64,000 nt of DNA. Source: Apostichopus japonicus (lineage: Eukaryota; Echinodermata; Holothuroidea; Aspidochirotida; Stichopodidae). The notes beneath the pieces were generated by a model. That model was not told the DNA's origin. It saw only the letters and a program-made list of their open reading frames with translations, and searched no databases. Below, piece by piece: positions 25,394-36,652 of this stretch. A program made the translations under genes and the position numbers. The stretch's first letter is position 1. Each line of letters begins with the position of its first letter. The stretch covers positions 7,625,001 to 7,689,000 of the forward strand of contig NC_092570.1 of NCBI RefSeq assembly GCF_037975245.1, given 5' to 3'.

Positions 25394-26953
25394 GAGCTCT
25401 GGACAGCGGTAGCAGCGATGAAGAAGGGAAAGTCCCCGGTCCCGATGGCCTCCCTGCTGAGTTCTATCGGACCTTCTGGGAGGTTCTCGGTGGGGACTTT
25501 AGAGACGTGTTCGCTACCGCTTTCCAGTTGAATTACATGACCCAAACACAAAGGGCTGGAAATATTGTTCTCCTCCCAAAGTCGGGAGACCCTTTGGACC
25601 CTAATTGGCGTACAATAACGCTGTTAAATCTGGACTACAAAATCCTGGCCAAAGCATTAGGAAATCGCTTAGCGGATGTGATGCCGGATATTGCAGGTCC
25701 TCTCCAGACTTGCGCTGTGCGAGTCCTTCGGATTGAACACAGTGTTTATTCGTTGGGTCTCGTTACTATATAAGGACGTCACGAGCATGGTCACTGTTAA
25801 CGGATTTACTTCTGGTTCCTTCCCGGTTCGAAGGGGAGTCCGTCAGGGTTGTCCCCTCTCCCCGTTGTTGTATGTTCTCTTCAGCGAAACGCTCAGTACC
25901 TCGCTGGACAGATGCTTGGGGTTTCGACCTTTCAATGTACCGGGTGTGGCTATAGTTAAATGCGTGCAATATGCCGATGACGTCACTTGTATTGTGTCGG
26001 ACCTGGTCTCCTTCAAGCCTTTATCGAAGGTTTTAGCCACCTTCCAAGAGGCTACTGGTGCCAGACTTAACAAGTCCAAGACCAAAGGGCTGCATTCAGG
26101 AAGTTGGCGCGGCCAATCCCTCCCGTTCGATGCTACTTGGTCAGATGTCATGATCAGGGTAATCGGCATCTGGCTAGGTTATGGTGCCCCGGAGGCCACC
26201 ACTTGGCCCGAGAAGGCTGATCAGGTGGAGGCAAGGCTCGACACATTCAATCGGAGGTGACTCTCCCTCCCTGGTAAGGTTACAGTTGTCAATCGTTTTA
26301 TTGTTCCTCTCCTTTGGTATCCTGGTACGGTGATCGCTGCACCAGATTATGCCTTGGTGCGATTGGAGAGGATCATTTTTTTTATTTCATTTGGGGAAAG
26401 TGCAAACCAAACCTTCTCAAAAGGACCGTTCTGTAAAAGACCCCCTTGAGCGGGTGGGCATGGTTTGGTCCACCTACCATCTTAACTGCGCTTTCTCCTT
26501 TTGAAAGGTTTTTTCGTTGCGTTGAGAATCCCTCGTTTGCCTTTTTTTGTTAGGTTCTGGGGTGGTTTTCATTTTCGCCACTACTGGCCCGGATCCTTTT
26601 CCAATAACCGGCCAAAGGCGACACGCCTTTCGGGGGTGTATACTCAGATTGGTGACTCACTTTGTAGAATCAAAGAGGAGGTTGGGCCAGATGTTCTGCT
26701 GAACGTGGCCCCCTCGGCTTGCCAAACAGCCATCTCTCCAGATGTGTGGTGTTCTGTGTGTTGTAAGTCACTAGATAGCCGTCTCCGGGACTTGGCGAGG
26801 AGGATTGCACATGGGGTCCTCATCACTAACCATTTTCGCCTTGTCAGGTGGCGATTAGGTTATGGGATTTGTCCCTGTGTGGGCTGTAAAGCCATCAGGA
26901 CTATGCAACACCTTTTGCTGGAGTGTCCCTTTGTCCGGTTGGTGTGGAAATGA
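25394..26953 (+). pseudogene. Dead L1/Tx1-like LINE reverse transcriptase fragment, copy 1
   Basis: Seen: pieces in three-frame disarray. KKGKSP then (shifted) PDGLPAEFYRTFWEVL; NIVLLPKSGDPLDPNWR; LLNLDYKILAKALGNRL; then a jump from LQTCAV to LCESFGLNTVF near 25710; RRGVRQGCPLSPLLYVLFSE; YADDVT with the catalytic DD; FNRR-TGA-LSLPGKV at 26258-26260; and a C-terminal Cys/His cluster (CPCVGCKAIRTMQHLLLECP). Known: this is the order of non-LTR reverse transcriptases, closest in my memory to Tx1/L1-type elements. Motif A with its catalytic Asp is deleted, so it cannot be active. It lies between the arms of the long-TIR element as passenger DNA. Confidence 0.85.
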
Positions 26954-27782
26954 TGGTTTCACGCCTTCATTATTGGTGTTATTGGTTGTTATTGTTGTTG
27001 TTTTGGTTATTAGTGTTATTGGTTGACCTCAGATGACTAGTGACCCGACTTAGCGTGTGTTGTTCGCACAATTGACGTTGTGTTTATGAAGGGTGCACAA
27101 TCGTACAAAATCTCTCAATGAGTCGGTATTCACATCTGGTCTGTTTTCCCTCAAGTTACCCTATTATATAGTTGACTCAATGTAATCAGTCTTACATGAC
27201 ACTCGTAACTCCCATATAATAACGGGCTTTGCGACAGTGTCTATCCACGGTCGATCACACCTCAAAGTTCCCCAATAAGTCCTAAGTGGCTTTCTGAGCC
27301 AAAGTGACACAATTAGAATACCATTCATAACATATAGTCAGGGTGCTAGCCCGGTTTCATTTACACGTTTGAGGACGGAAGGTTTGATGGTCCCGATCAG
27401 AAAAAGGCACAGGGGGTCTGGGGATTGAATATATATGAAATTTCCTTTTTTTTCAGGGGGCCATCTTGGATTCTGGCCGCCATCTTGGAAGTGGGTGGCC
27501 CAAGCAACATACCATGACCATCATATGTTTCAGTGAACTCGGAAACACCTTAATTGACCTCTCTTTTGTTCATCTCCGATTTTTACAGCCAGATATATGA
27601 CATTTCCTTTTTTCTGGCGGCCATCTTGGATTTTGGCCGCCATCTTGAAAAATCGGAACCGATAAAGTGGGTTCCACGGATAAAATCGATAGATAGGTCG
27701 AAAAGAAACTCCATGCCAAATTTGGTACTTTTGTCCGGCCGGTAACGTTAAGCCTGAAAATTGTTGCTAAGCCACCTGACTA

Positions 27783-28640
27783 TGTATTGTTTTACACAGC
27801 TAGTCTTCAATGTCAGGCACACAACAGTGTAACACTACAGCAGTCTTAAAAGCAGTGTTTTTTTATTGGTGTTTTTTTTTTAATCCTATCCAACATATCA
27901 ACATCAATTTCTTGATAAAATTCTTAGGTTTTAAATGAACAACACACTTTACTAATAGATTAGGCCAACTTTATCAAGCTACTCAGCTTTTACGGTTCGT
28001 TAGTTATTTTCGATTGCGCATGCGTAGTTGAAACCATTTTGAGATATATTTATATCTCTCAGAAAAAGGATTACTTAGCGAAAAGATATGACCATTCTTT
28101 GTTACAAACTCCATGTACTGAATATGGCCTTCATTGGTCGAAGCGTAATTAATTAGCTGCTTATATCATCATGCATCGAGAAAAAAACACATACCGTAAT
28201 TGCGAAATGGGAACTATATATAATGTTTTTGTTCATATATCGACGCCGTTTCAGTGCTTTCCCAAGATGTGTTTAAATTATCACGATTTGTTCTACTGAA
28301 CAGATATTCTTATATATGATTATTCGGTGTTCTATGATATTATTCGCTAATGCAGTAAACAAATATGCAAGTTATACTGAATTATATATGCATAGCTTTC
28401 ATTGTTTTCCTATGCGGTGATCTATATTTATAACAATAATATTAATAATAAGAAGGCTTTTACGACGCTTAAGCGACCCGCACAATTGTGGGAGAAACCC
28501 GCAAGGGCTTATGGATTACAACTAACACGTCAGGTGGCTTCCAATTCAACATTTAACGTAAAATTTGGAATCCCCTCAATGAAGAAAGTCACTTCAGATG
28601 GGAAAACCGTAGATTGCTCTTGGATGAATGCCCACCTTAC
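27783..28640. other. Intergenic, no gene seen
   Basis: AT-rich DNA with a T-run near 27856-27885. A 133-residue open frame at 28402-28803 is not recognisable and its second half is the reverse of a tRNA-like repeat. Confidence 0.5.
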
Positions 28641-28654
28641 ACTATGTATGACCC

Positions 28655-28725
28655 GCCGGCCGGGTGTTCGAACCCGGAACCTCCCGATTATTAAGCCTCA
28701 TTGCTTCAAATGCCACCGCCTTCAT
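28655..28725 (-). repeat. tRNA-derived SINE fragment
   Basis: The minus strand has a T-arm CCGGGTTCGAACACCCGG containing the B box GGTTCGAACAC. Upstream is a weak A-box-like TGGCATTTGAAG. Tail and target duplication were not resolved. Confidence 0.5.
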
Positions 28726-28781
28726 CCCTTCATCCACAGCACCGCGATTGGCCTATTTGATGCCGTTATTAATACTATTAA

Positions 28782-29007
28782 ATTACCGGTATATACTATT
28801 TAATATCGACATATATGCATTTATGTTTTTGATACCGGCATATAATTTTTTTATTGCGGGCACATAATGTATTTATAAAGGACATATATGCTTTTTATGT
28901 CCGCATAATTAATACCGTTCTTTAATTTGTTTAATACTGGCATATGAAGTTGCATGATGATTGGCTGAGAATTAATGCCGGTATTAAATAGAATTAATAC
29001 CGGTAAT
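28782..29007. mobile_element. Short inverted-repeat element (MITE-like)
   Basis: The left end ATTACCGGTAT.TA.CTATTTAAT and the right end in inverted orientation share about 22 of 24 positions. Internal ACCGG/CCGGT motifs repeat. It is 226 bp, noncoding, and the target duplication is unclear in AT-rich flanks. Confidence 0.55.
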
Positions 29008-30135
29008 AATTTTCATTCGTACGGACATTAAATCAGCAATTATTTCCCGTTTGGCCTACCATAGGCATGCATGCCCAAAACCAATTACCAGTAAAATTCT
29101 AGCATGTAGTGCATGCGTGTACTTGAGGTGGGAATATATACGACTTTGCTGCTGCAGTGATCCCAAATGCGTTATTCTTTCGAATTTTCATTTTACGACT
29201 GTTTCGCCAAAGAGCACTTCCTTCTTTCTGAAAGTTATTTAGTTGTTTCAGTCAGTTGCAATGTTGTTACCTATTCTCATGTTATCTGAACTTCTTTATC
29301 TTGTTTACTATGTTTGCCAATTCTACAATTTCTCCCTTTCCATCTGATCAGCGATTTTTTTTTAATTTCTTTCATTAAATATTATCCGGAATTGTGATAT
29401 TTCGTTTGTCTCCGTTTAGTTTACTATATACAGTACAGTATATTATGTTAGTGTGTGCGTTATATGTATTATGTATGTATCATTTGTTTTCCAATAAGTA
29501 AAGCCCATAAACATAGTTAGCCTTCAGCATATCCTGATTACAAACTTATAGTTAAGCTGGACACTGGTTGGCAATTTTGGGAACGTCTTTTCATCATTAA
29601 TTTAATATAAAGTTTCGATATATCGGGTATAATACCTACTATACTCGCTGAATTCAAGTGGTCTCACACCTACGACTCCATTGACCATCGTCACGGTGAA
29701 GTCATTTGTTCGGGTATCGCTTATATCTGTAGGTTAAGTTGACAAGTTGGAGGAGAAAATTCTCGGTCATTTAAAGACGATTCCCTTGTATGTGATTTAT
29801 ACCGGTTCACAACAATTCTGTCAATGTTGATTGATAGCCGTACTTTTGATACCGTCTGACAAATGCGAAACTCCTTCGTTGGAGAATTTCGTATTGTTCA
29901 GTACAATTAGTGGGGGTGGGGATGGGGGGTTAATATGCTTTTGTGGTTTGTTCGATATGGGGATTCACAGGTTCCATTTAATGATTTCGATTTTTTTTTT
30001 ATTACAATTCGGTCAATACGCATATGAGTATGAAATATGATTATAAAATGCATGTAACGAAGATATAAATCCTTGCTTGTGTACTGTTTCAAAAATAAAA
30101 TTAACAAAAAGGACCTCTAAACAACGGATCTCTAA
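29008..30135. other. Intergenic, no gene seen
   Basis: Ordinary AT-rich DNA with G-run 29911-29928 and T-run 29991-30000. No feature supported. Confidence 0.5.
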
Positions 30136-33100
30136 TAGGCCATCAGCTGAAGCTCAAAATGTGGCTGTAAAATCAGTTTCGTTCCAGCAACACCGGGTCT
30201 AGATTTTTAATGCATTTTGGGGTAGTTTAATGCATCACAAACATTATATCAAAAGTTCTCCAAAAAATTTCCTGCAGTATTTTTGTAAGAAACCCTTGAA
30301 ATTGGGTATGTTATGTAGACATTACGTGCTACGATGCTATGTATTAGGAACACATGTGCTAACGTTAGATTTGGTACAGTGGTGCATACATACCACTCTT
30401 TTCTTGTTAAATTACGACTGATATATTTTTTTGTATAATAGTTGGGTCAGGGTTACAAGAATGGTGGAAGAGGATTCTGGTCTAAAGGTCAGTGAGGGTT
30501 GTTTTCAGGCATTACAAGTTGTGCCCCCCCCCCCTCCATTTTCGCCAAAATGGTAAAAAATCACATTTTCAACTTTGAAATATGAAATACAATTTTTGCA
30601 CATTATAACTTAAGGGTTTTAATTATAAAAATGTACCACTTTTAATAAACTCAGATATAATGCTTTGTAATAAATCAAATATTTTTAGATTTTCCCCCTA
30701 TGTTATGAATGCATTTCGTCTGTGCATGTATGCGTAAATATACACATATAATGAAAAGTTCCTCTCCATAATTGTTACACTCCCCATCCAAACTGTTTTA
30801 CAAATGCGACCCCCTCCCCCTCTACTTTACATGTAGCTAAATCCCTAGTTACAATGAGATGTACCAATGCCCCAAGACCAGTGAGCCATTTCTTTTGTAT
30901 AAATCAATATATAAGTTGGCACACTAAGACGTCATGGCATATCGTAGATGTGAAATAAAGTTATAGTCGGTATATATCCGTTACCTTAGTACTCTTTCTA
31001 CAGTCTCCTGCAAAACTAGGTACTTTCTCCTTGTTATTGAAACGACATGTTTATAATTCGTATTCCTGCAAAAAGAGTTTCCAAGGGAGTTAACACATAA
31101 AAGAAAAGATCGACAAGGTTTCGAATGGTATTTTGAATAATAATAGTTCTATATTCTACAAATAATATGAATAATAAAGGTGAATGGTACAAATAAGTGA
31201 ATAACGAAGACAGTTAACTTAAGCCCCAGATATAAAGAAATAATGTATCTATTAAGACTGGGTCGATACACTCAATGGTGTAGTAGAGCTGGGCCTTTGC
31301 GATGATTCAAGATACAGGTTCTTAATCAAAAGGCGCGGCGCGGAATTAATAAGTGATTAAAAGTTCATCCAAGGACAGTTGTACTAGTCTTAACAGTATC
31401 CACTTCAATTCACTGCATGGAAGTCAGATATGGTATGGAAAAGGGAAAGTCTATTCCATAGTAGAGGTGAAGATAATTAGATGAAATAAAAGTCACTAAA
31501 GACTTGAATATCCTTCAGTCAAAACTTGAACAGATGCACAGAACATATTAACAATATGAATAAAACAGGTAACGAAATGTTACGGCAAACAATAAAGAAC
31601 CGTGATATTGGAACAGGGTCAGGGGCGATGGTTCCCCAACAACAGTATATAAACCTTTGACTGGTTTCAGGACGCGGTATTTGCGTCATCGTCATCAGTA
31701 AATGTAGTTGTGAATATGCAAGAGGTAAAGCATGCCCATAACACCCTCCTCCCCCCTCCCATCCCCTCTAAAAAAAAGGTGTGATTTGAAGAAAATGTGG
31801 ATATTTATCAAAGGTGTCTGGTAGGTAGGGTAATCTACGTAAAACTACTAATAGCTAAAATGAATATATGAATAAGATCATGTTTACTGGTTCCTTTAAA
31901 CTCTGGGGAACAAAATAATGACAACATGACTTTGAAAAAGTTAACCCTCTTCACAAACTTCAAACTTGATTAAAATTTCAGACTAAGATATCGAGATTTA
32001 ACACCATCACAGTTCATCCTCCAAATCATCTTCCCCTGCATCAACAATCTCAACATCTTCTTGGAAGTTGCTGCAATTTCTATATTTACATAGGTCTGTA
32101 CACGGTAGTTGTGCATTCATTCAGGAACATCTTCCTTTAAGACATTTGCCGACTCTACAGCTACTGCTGACACACTGAAGCAAAACATCTGGGTCAGGTG
32201 GCTTCGTCATCCAAGTGATTGTAAGGTCATCATTTTCAAGTTTACATCCATGTCCCTCTGGTGAGAGTGCATCAATCCTTGGCTGCAATGCCCTACTGTG
32301 AATAGCAGCCTGGTTGGTGCAGCGCTTAACATGCTGGATCAGAGCATCTTTTGTTGGTGGTAAACTCTGCTCTGAGGAGGAGATGAACAGAACACCTTGT
32401 ACCATGAAATTCGATATTTTTGAGTCTCACATTTTATGATGGGGTACCAATATAATTACAATTCAGCTAGAAATATGTTGCAAATTTCTTTAATAATTTC
32501 AATGGAAAGATTAACCTGATATTGCATCTCAAAGCGTTTAGAGAATTTTTTAATTTTCCTTGGGGGAGGACCCCCATATTCCAAAAGTCCTAGATCCACC
32601 CCTGAACACTCAATGAACCACACATTGAAGAGAGTACTTTACCTTTCAAGATCTGTATGTCTTCCTTGTCAAGAATTGTATCTAGTTTCTTCAACATAGA
32701 GAGTGGTACCTCACTTCAATGGCAACACGGTCTTTTCCTCTAATATTCATAAAATCTGGGCTCATCTTTTTCCGCTCTGCTGCTTGTCGAAGCAATACCT
32801 TAATAAAATGAAATAAAAAAAGCAAATTGTTTTGCATTTTCTGTTGATCAAAATGTAAGTTTGAACAAATAAGAACTAAGACAATTTTATTTATATACCA
32901 TGTGATCTGCTCATCTTCTATGGACAAACAAAGACACATTCAATTTTGCAAACCAGTGTCATGCAAAAAAGAATTAAAACAGGCTTTTTTTTGACAGTAC
33001 AGTACATTATCTCTTAATGTTATGGTTTAAATTATACAATGGTAGATTATATCTGTTACTAATAATAAAGGAGACAGATACTTGTTCATTTTGGTAAAGC

Positions 33101-34260
33101 TAGACAGGCTGACCATAAGTCCTTGCAAACCTAACCTTATTGCACCTTTGTTACACTTATTTTTCTAACTAATATAATATCTCTATCATTCAAATAAAGG
33201 GCCACAGTAAGAAAACTATGAAGCCTGTATTTAACACTTAGGCTAGTGCCCCAGATGGAGAATTTGAAACAAATTTCCGTTCCTACCACCTTATAACAAA
33301 ACAAATCAGATGACCATGCCACTAAGTAATTATATTATGTTCAGGTCCAACACTGTGCCCTTTGACTTGGATTCTATCCCTTAAGAGCTACTGATCTTGC
33401 ATTATGCAACTTCTCTTAACACTTCAACTATGCCACAGAAGTACAAGTAGAGTCGTGTAGTATGCTTAGGCTTACCTCCATCGAAAGTCTCTGCCTGCTG
33501 CAGCTTGTCCCGTTTGCAACGCCTAGTAATGTATTGTTTCTTTTCCCACATATAATAAATTGAACAGGCAATACACCAGAGCTTCTGCTTGGTTTCCTCG
33601 ATCTTTTCCGTCAATTCTTCGTTCAAAATCATATGGGGTCTCCTCTGGAACTGTCCGTTTTCTTGCAGCAATGTGCTTGCTATCAATGAACCGCCTGTAA
33701 CACTTATCGTGGAACCCCATCATACTATGCTGTTGAACACACGCTTGATCGTAGTAGGCCATGGAGTAATCAGTAGTACGGCGATATCACCGTCTCCGCC
33801 GCTGAGATTAAGCCAATCTTTAGCGCAGGAAGTAACTTTATTCCATCGTTTATTCGTCAGTGCCTTGAATGCTTCAAATTTTACAGATTCAATGTGCACT
33901 GAGCACTGTAGATTTCCGTGTGTCGGAGACTTACTAGCGCCCATGGGAGCCGCCATGTTTGCTGTTTTCTAGAAAGATTGCACACAGAACTCATGGCTCA
34001 TTGGACAATTCATATCACATGGTACAGATATCTCACTGGCGCACAACTTTTGAACGTAAAACGGCAGGTTTCTTAACATACGCAATAAAAAATATAGTTC
34101 GATCTTTCGAGCGGAATTGCAAAAAAACTGCAGGAAAGTACATGGAGAACTTTTGGATCATTAATCTTAGTTAATTTATGTATTCAATGCTGTAGAGAAA
34201 TTTTAGACCCGCAGTTGCTGGAACGAAACAAGCGAATTTCGACCTTCAGCTGATGGCCTA
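30136..34260. mobile_element. 4.1 kb TIR transposon carrying a Cys-rich protein gene
   Basis: The left end begins TAGGCCATCAGCTGAAG, then GTTTCGTTCCAGCAAC and GGGTCTA. The right end gives the same order when reversed, so the TIRs are about 50-60 bp with a ~10 bp gap. TAA flanks both sides (30133-30135, 34261-34263). Alternatively the element starts at GGCC with TA duplicated. TAA fits the TWA duplications of PIF/Harbinger, but no transposase of that group is seen. The only protein inside is the minus-strand remnant 32007-33956, whose start lies 0.3 kb from the right TIR. Confidence 0.78.
32007..33956 (-). pseudogene. Degenerate Cys-rich, CXC-like protein gene inside the TIR element
   Basis: Seen: ATG at 33956 reads MAAPMGASKSPTHGNL through SCAKDWLNLSGGDGDIA. 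A frame change near 33785 leads to GFHDKCYRRFIDS, and another near 33650 to KLWCIACSIYYMWEKKQYI and a donor near 33479. A piece at 32690-32800 reads LLRQAAERKK...GKDRVAIEVRYHSLC, and 32007-32371 reads ALIQHVKRC, PEGHGCKL, ITWMTKPPDPDVLLQC, KCLKGRCS, TGA, then QLPCTDLCKYRNCSN. Known from memory: this motif order marks a large uncharacterised metazoan family with a C-terminal CXC (tesmin-like) Cys cluster. Several hundred central residues appear to be missing. At least two frameshifts and an in-frame stop make it a pseudogene. Function unknown; an element-encoded DNA-binding protein is a guess. Confidence 0.65.
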
Positions 34261-34310
34261 TAAGTACGCCACACACGGGTCAGCAATTCTCCCGAAAGTC
34301 AACAAGTATA

Positions 34311-34723
34311 TGGAACGCCAAAAGGGAGAAAATTCGTAAACAACGTCCTGATTTGTAGCAACAATTAACCATGTCAAATTCGTTACTTTGAAGATGTTAA
34401 GTTACCCCTTCACGTTCAAAAATTATCAATCACATTCTCGTCATATCCCAGGTCCCGTTATAGTTCTTCCGTTGTTGTTATCGTATAGTAACTCTGCTGA
34501 ACTTTCTCTTATTAGAATTCCAAGGCTATGTTGCTCAACTACAGCTGTTACTTTCACCGTTCCCAGCACCAAACTTGTGTATATGAGCATGCGTAGAACA
34601 TAACCACGGCACTGTAGGCCACAATTGACGAATGTTATACATGGCCGTTGTTTACAAATCACGAAGTTGTGAACGAATTTTTAGGGAACGATGTTAACGA
34701 ATTACGACCTATTTAGCGTTCCA
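34311..34723. mobile_element. MITE, TGGAACGC family, copy A
   Basis: Ends TGGAACGCCAAAAGGG and inverted TGGAACGCTAAATAGG continue with attcgt(a/t)aaca(a/t)cg on both sides. TA flanks both ends (34309-34310, 34724-34725). It is 413 bp and noncoding, and related to 41609-41782. Confidence 0.72.
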
Positions 34724-34883
34724 TAAACGAGTGACCTGAGGGGAGCGTTTCGGATTTAAACTTGCGTCGTGTGACATTCCGAGACTACGAGTAATTGTTT
34801 TCCGCATTGCCAATACTTGGAGATTTCCGAAACCATATTGAGTAAAGATTATCATTAATATAAATATAAGCGTATGTAAATCC

Positions 34884-35079
34884 CAATATGACCAGCTGTG
34901 AGAACTTTAATTATGCAAATTACTGACTAAAACAAAATGAGCACCTTTTTAAGCTAATTATGGAAGCCGCTGCATGTTAAAACCAATATGACCAGCTATA
35001 AGAACTATTAAATATGCAAGTTACGGACTAAAACAACTTGAGCACCTCTTTAAGCTAATTATGGAAGCCGCTGCAGGTA
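34884..35079. repeat. Two-unit tandem duplication, ~100 bp
   Basis: 'caatatgaccagct' starts at 34884 and 34984. Both units end with 'taagctaattatggaagccg'. The units are about 88 percent alike by eye. Confidence 0.85.
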
Positions 35080-35279
35080 AAAAAACTGACCAATTAAATA
35101 TTATAGTTACAGGATCGGTCCCCTCATACTGTCATATGACAGGTATAGCCTATACCTTTGTTGTCCTCATATAGGTTAACTCATTAACGTTAACATTGGC
35201 ATAAGAAGCTCTCAAATAGTGCAACGACCCTATAGGGGTTGGAGGGTGAACTTCAAAATCACTTTTCTTCAAGGTGTAA

Positions 35280-35420
35280 CCTTCAACACCAATTTCATAT
35301 TTAAGGATCACTAGTATCGCCCCCCCCCCCCCGACCCCCTCCAAATCCTAGAAAGTCAATTTCATAGTCAAGGATCACCGGTATCGCCCTCACCCACCCA
35401 ACCTCCCCCCCCCCCCTACA
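35280..35420. repeat. Duplicated 'aaggatcac.(a/g)gtatcgcc' with C-runs
   Basis: Two ~65 bp units (about 35286 and 35352) share 'caatttcata', 'aaggatcac' and 'gtatcgcc', each followed by a long C-run. Confidence 0.6.
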
Positions 35421-35784
35421 TCAGAGCCTCTCGGAAAATGCGTTTGAAAACTTCTAGCTTCTTTTAGCCAGCGGAAATGTGGGGTCATTACTTATACTTT
35501 GTAAGGAGTGTTAAACATATATATAAAATCAATCATCGAACTTGTGTGTCAAATGTTTTGACTTTTGGCGATGTCAATCAAATATGTTTAATAAATGAAT
35601 AAATTCGAATTCCAAGCATAGTTTGAGGCGATATTGAAGGATGGTCCAAATACTATGGCCTTAAAAGTAGTAAGGTATAGGACACAAGTCTCCTGGCAAC
35701 GACAAAGCTTGACACGTGACCCTTTCTCGCTCATCATATATAAGCAGCTAAACGATATAGCTGATGCTGTCTGTCATACATTAG

Positions 35785-36150
35785 CTAGGGCGTAGGAACC
35801 GGGGGGGGCTGGGGGGCGCCAGCCCCCCCAGTGAAAATATGGGGGCGGAAGTATCATTCCGCCCCCCACTCCGCAAGTCAGAAAACCCCTTTTTCATTTC
35901 CAAATGAGAAAAAAATCTCATTTGGAGCACCAAATTGCATTTAAGGCCAGGTGAAAATGCAAAATTCTTTACAAAATGGAGTGGGAGTTGAAGTGTGCTA
36001 TATTGCACCAAACTGCATCTGAGGCCACCTGGAAATGCAAAAAAATTCCAAAGGGGAGGGGGACACGCCCTCCCCTTAGACCCCTCCCCCAGGCCGGCCA
36101 TCAGTCTTCAGCCCCCCCCCCCCACTCAAAAGTACCTTCCTACGCCACTG
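35785..36150. mobile_element. hAT-like nonautonomous element, TSD TACATTAG
   Basis: An exact 8 bp direct duplication TACATTAG at 35777-35784 and 36151-36158 flanks ends CTAGGGCGTAGGAA and, inverted, CAGTGGCGTAGGAA. It is 366 bp, noncoding, with internal G-run/C-run arms. Consistent with hAT. Confidence 0.85.
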
Positions 36151-36158
36151 TACATTAG

Positions 36159-36652
36159 TAAGAAATCGTCTATATCTTCCCACGCAGATATCAGAGCAAT
36201 ATATGGCCACTGTCTCTCTATTATAGTAACAAGACTATACCTTCCTTGTCCCCTCCGCCCCCCCCCCCTCACTACAAGAGAGGACCTCTGTGTCCCTTAT
36301 ATTACATACGATAGGAGTAAAGATATTGCCACTGGCTACATCACACAGGGACACGATTGGACCATTTTCTCTCCCTCCCTCCCTCAACGACGGGCTGCAT
36401 TGTCCGTCTTCTAATATACATTAGTGTATACTGCTATCTCTGTCAATTCTTCATAGTTGAGTCACGTGCAGAGGTCATACCACATTAAAGGAAAAGAAAC
36501 AACTGGAAGGATCACCTCTACCGCTATATATAATCCCTCTATGAGTTTGTGATTCTTTTCACTTTGTGAAGTTTGACAGAATCTTCTTTCCGTCTTAAGA
36601 GGGAAGACATATTTTCATTCTCAGATTTGTGGGCGGCGTTTGTTGTTTTGTT
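36159..36652. other. Downstream flank of the Bcl-2-like gene
   Basis: 3' UTR or intergenic sequence on the minus-strand side of the stop at 36653. No other feature seen. Confidence 0.4.

Larger units (their letters stand above)
16687..27780. mobile_element. Long-TIR DNA element, copy 1 (interrupted)
   Basis: The ends GTCAGGTGGCTTAGCAAC and its inverted form at 27763-27780 are flanked by TA at 16685-16686 and 27781-27782. The inverted arms are about 16687-17459 and about 27060-27780. Between them is a dead LINE reverse transcriptase fragment (25394-26953). The element is 11.1 kb because a 7825 bp element (17460-25284) sits in it; without that it is about 3.27 kb, close to the 3.75 kb of copy 2. 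No transposase is seen, so it is nonautonomous. A TA duplication fits Tc1/mariner-like integration but does not prove it. Confidence 0.88.

Noticed and set aside
25360..25400. GGGTTCGAATC as a tRNA B box at the LINE boundary
   Set aside because: No A box at the right spacing and it is part of the degraded LINE/TIR junction in both copies.
28402..28803. 133 aa open frame as a gene
   Set aside because: Its second half is antisense to a tRNA-derived repeat and the rest has no recognisable protein character.
35781..36414. Overlapping frames with Pro/Gly runs
   Set aside because: They run through the C-run and G-run arms of the hAT-like element at 35785-36150.
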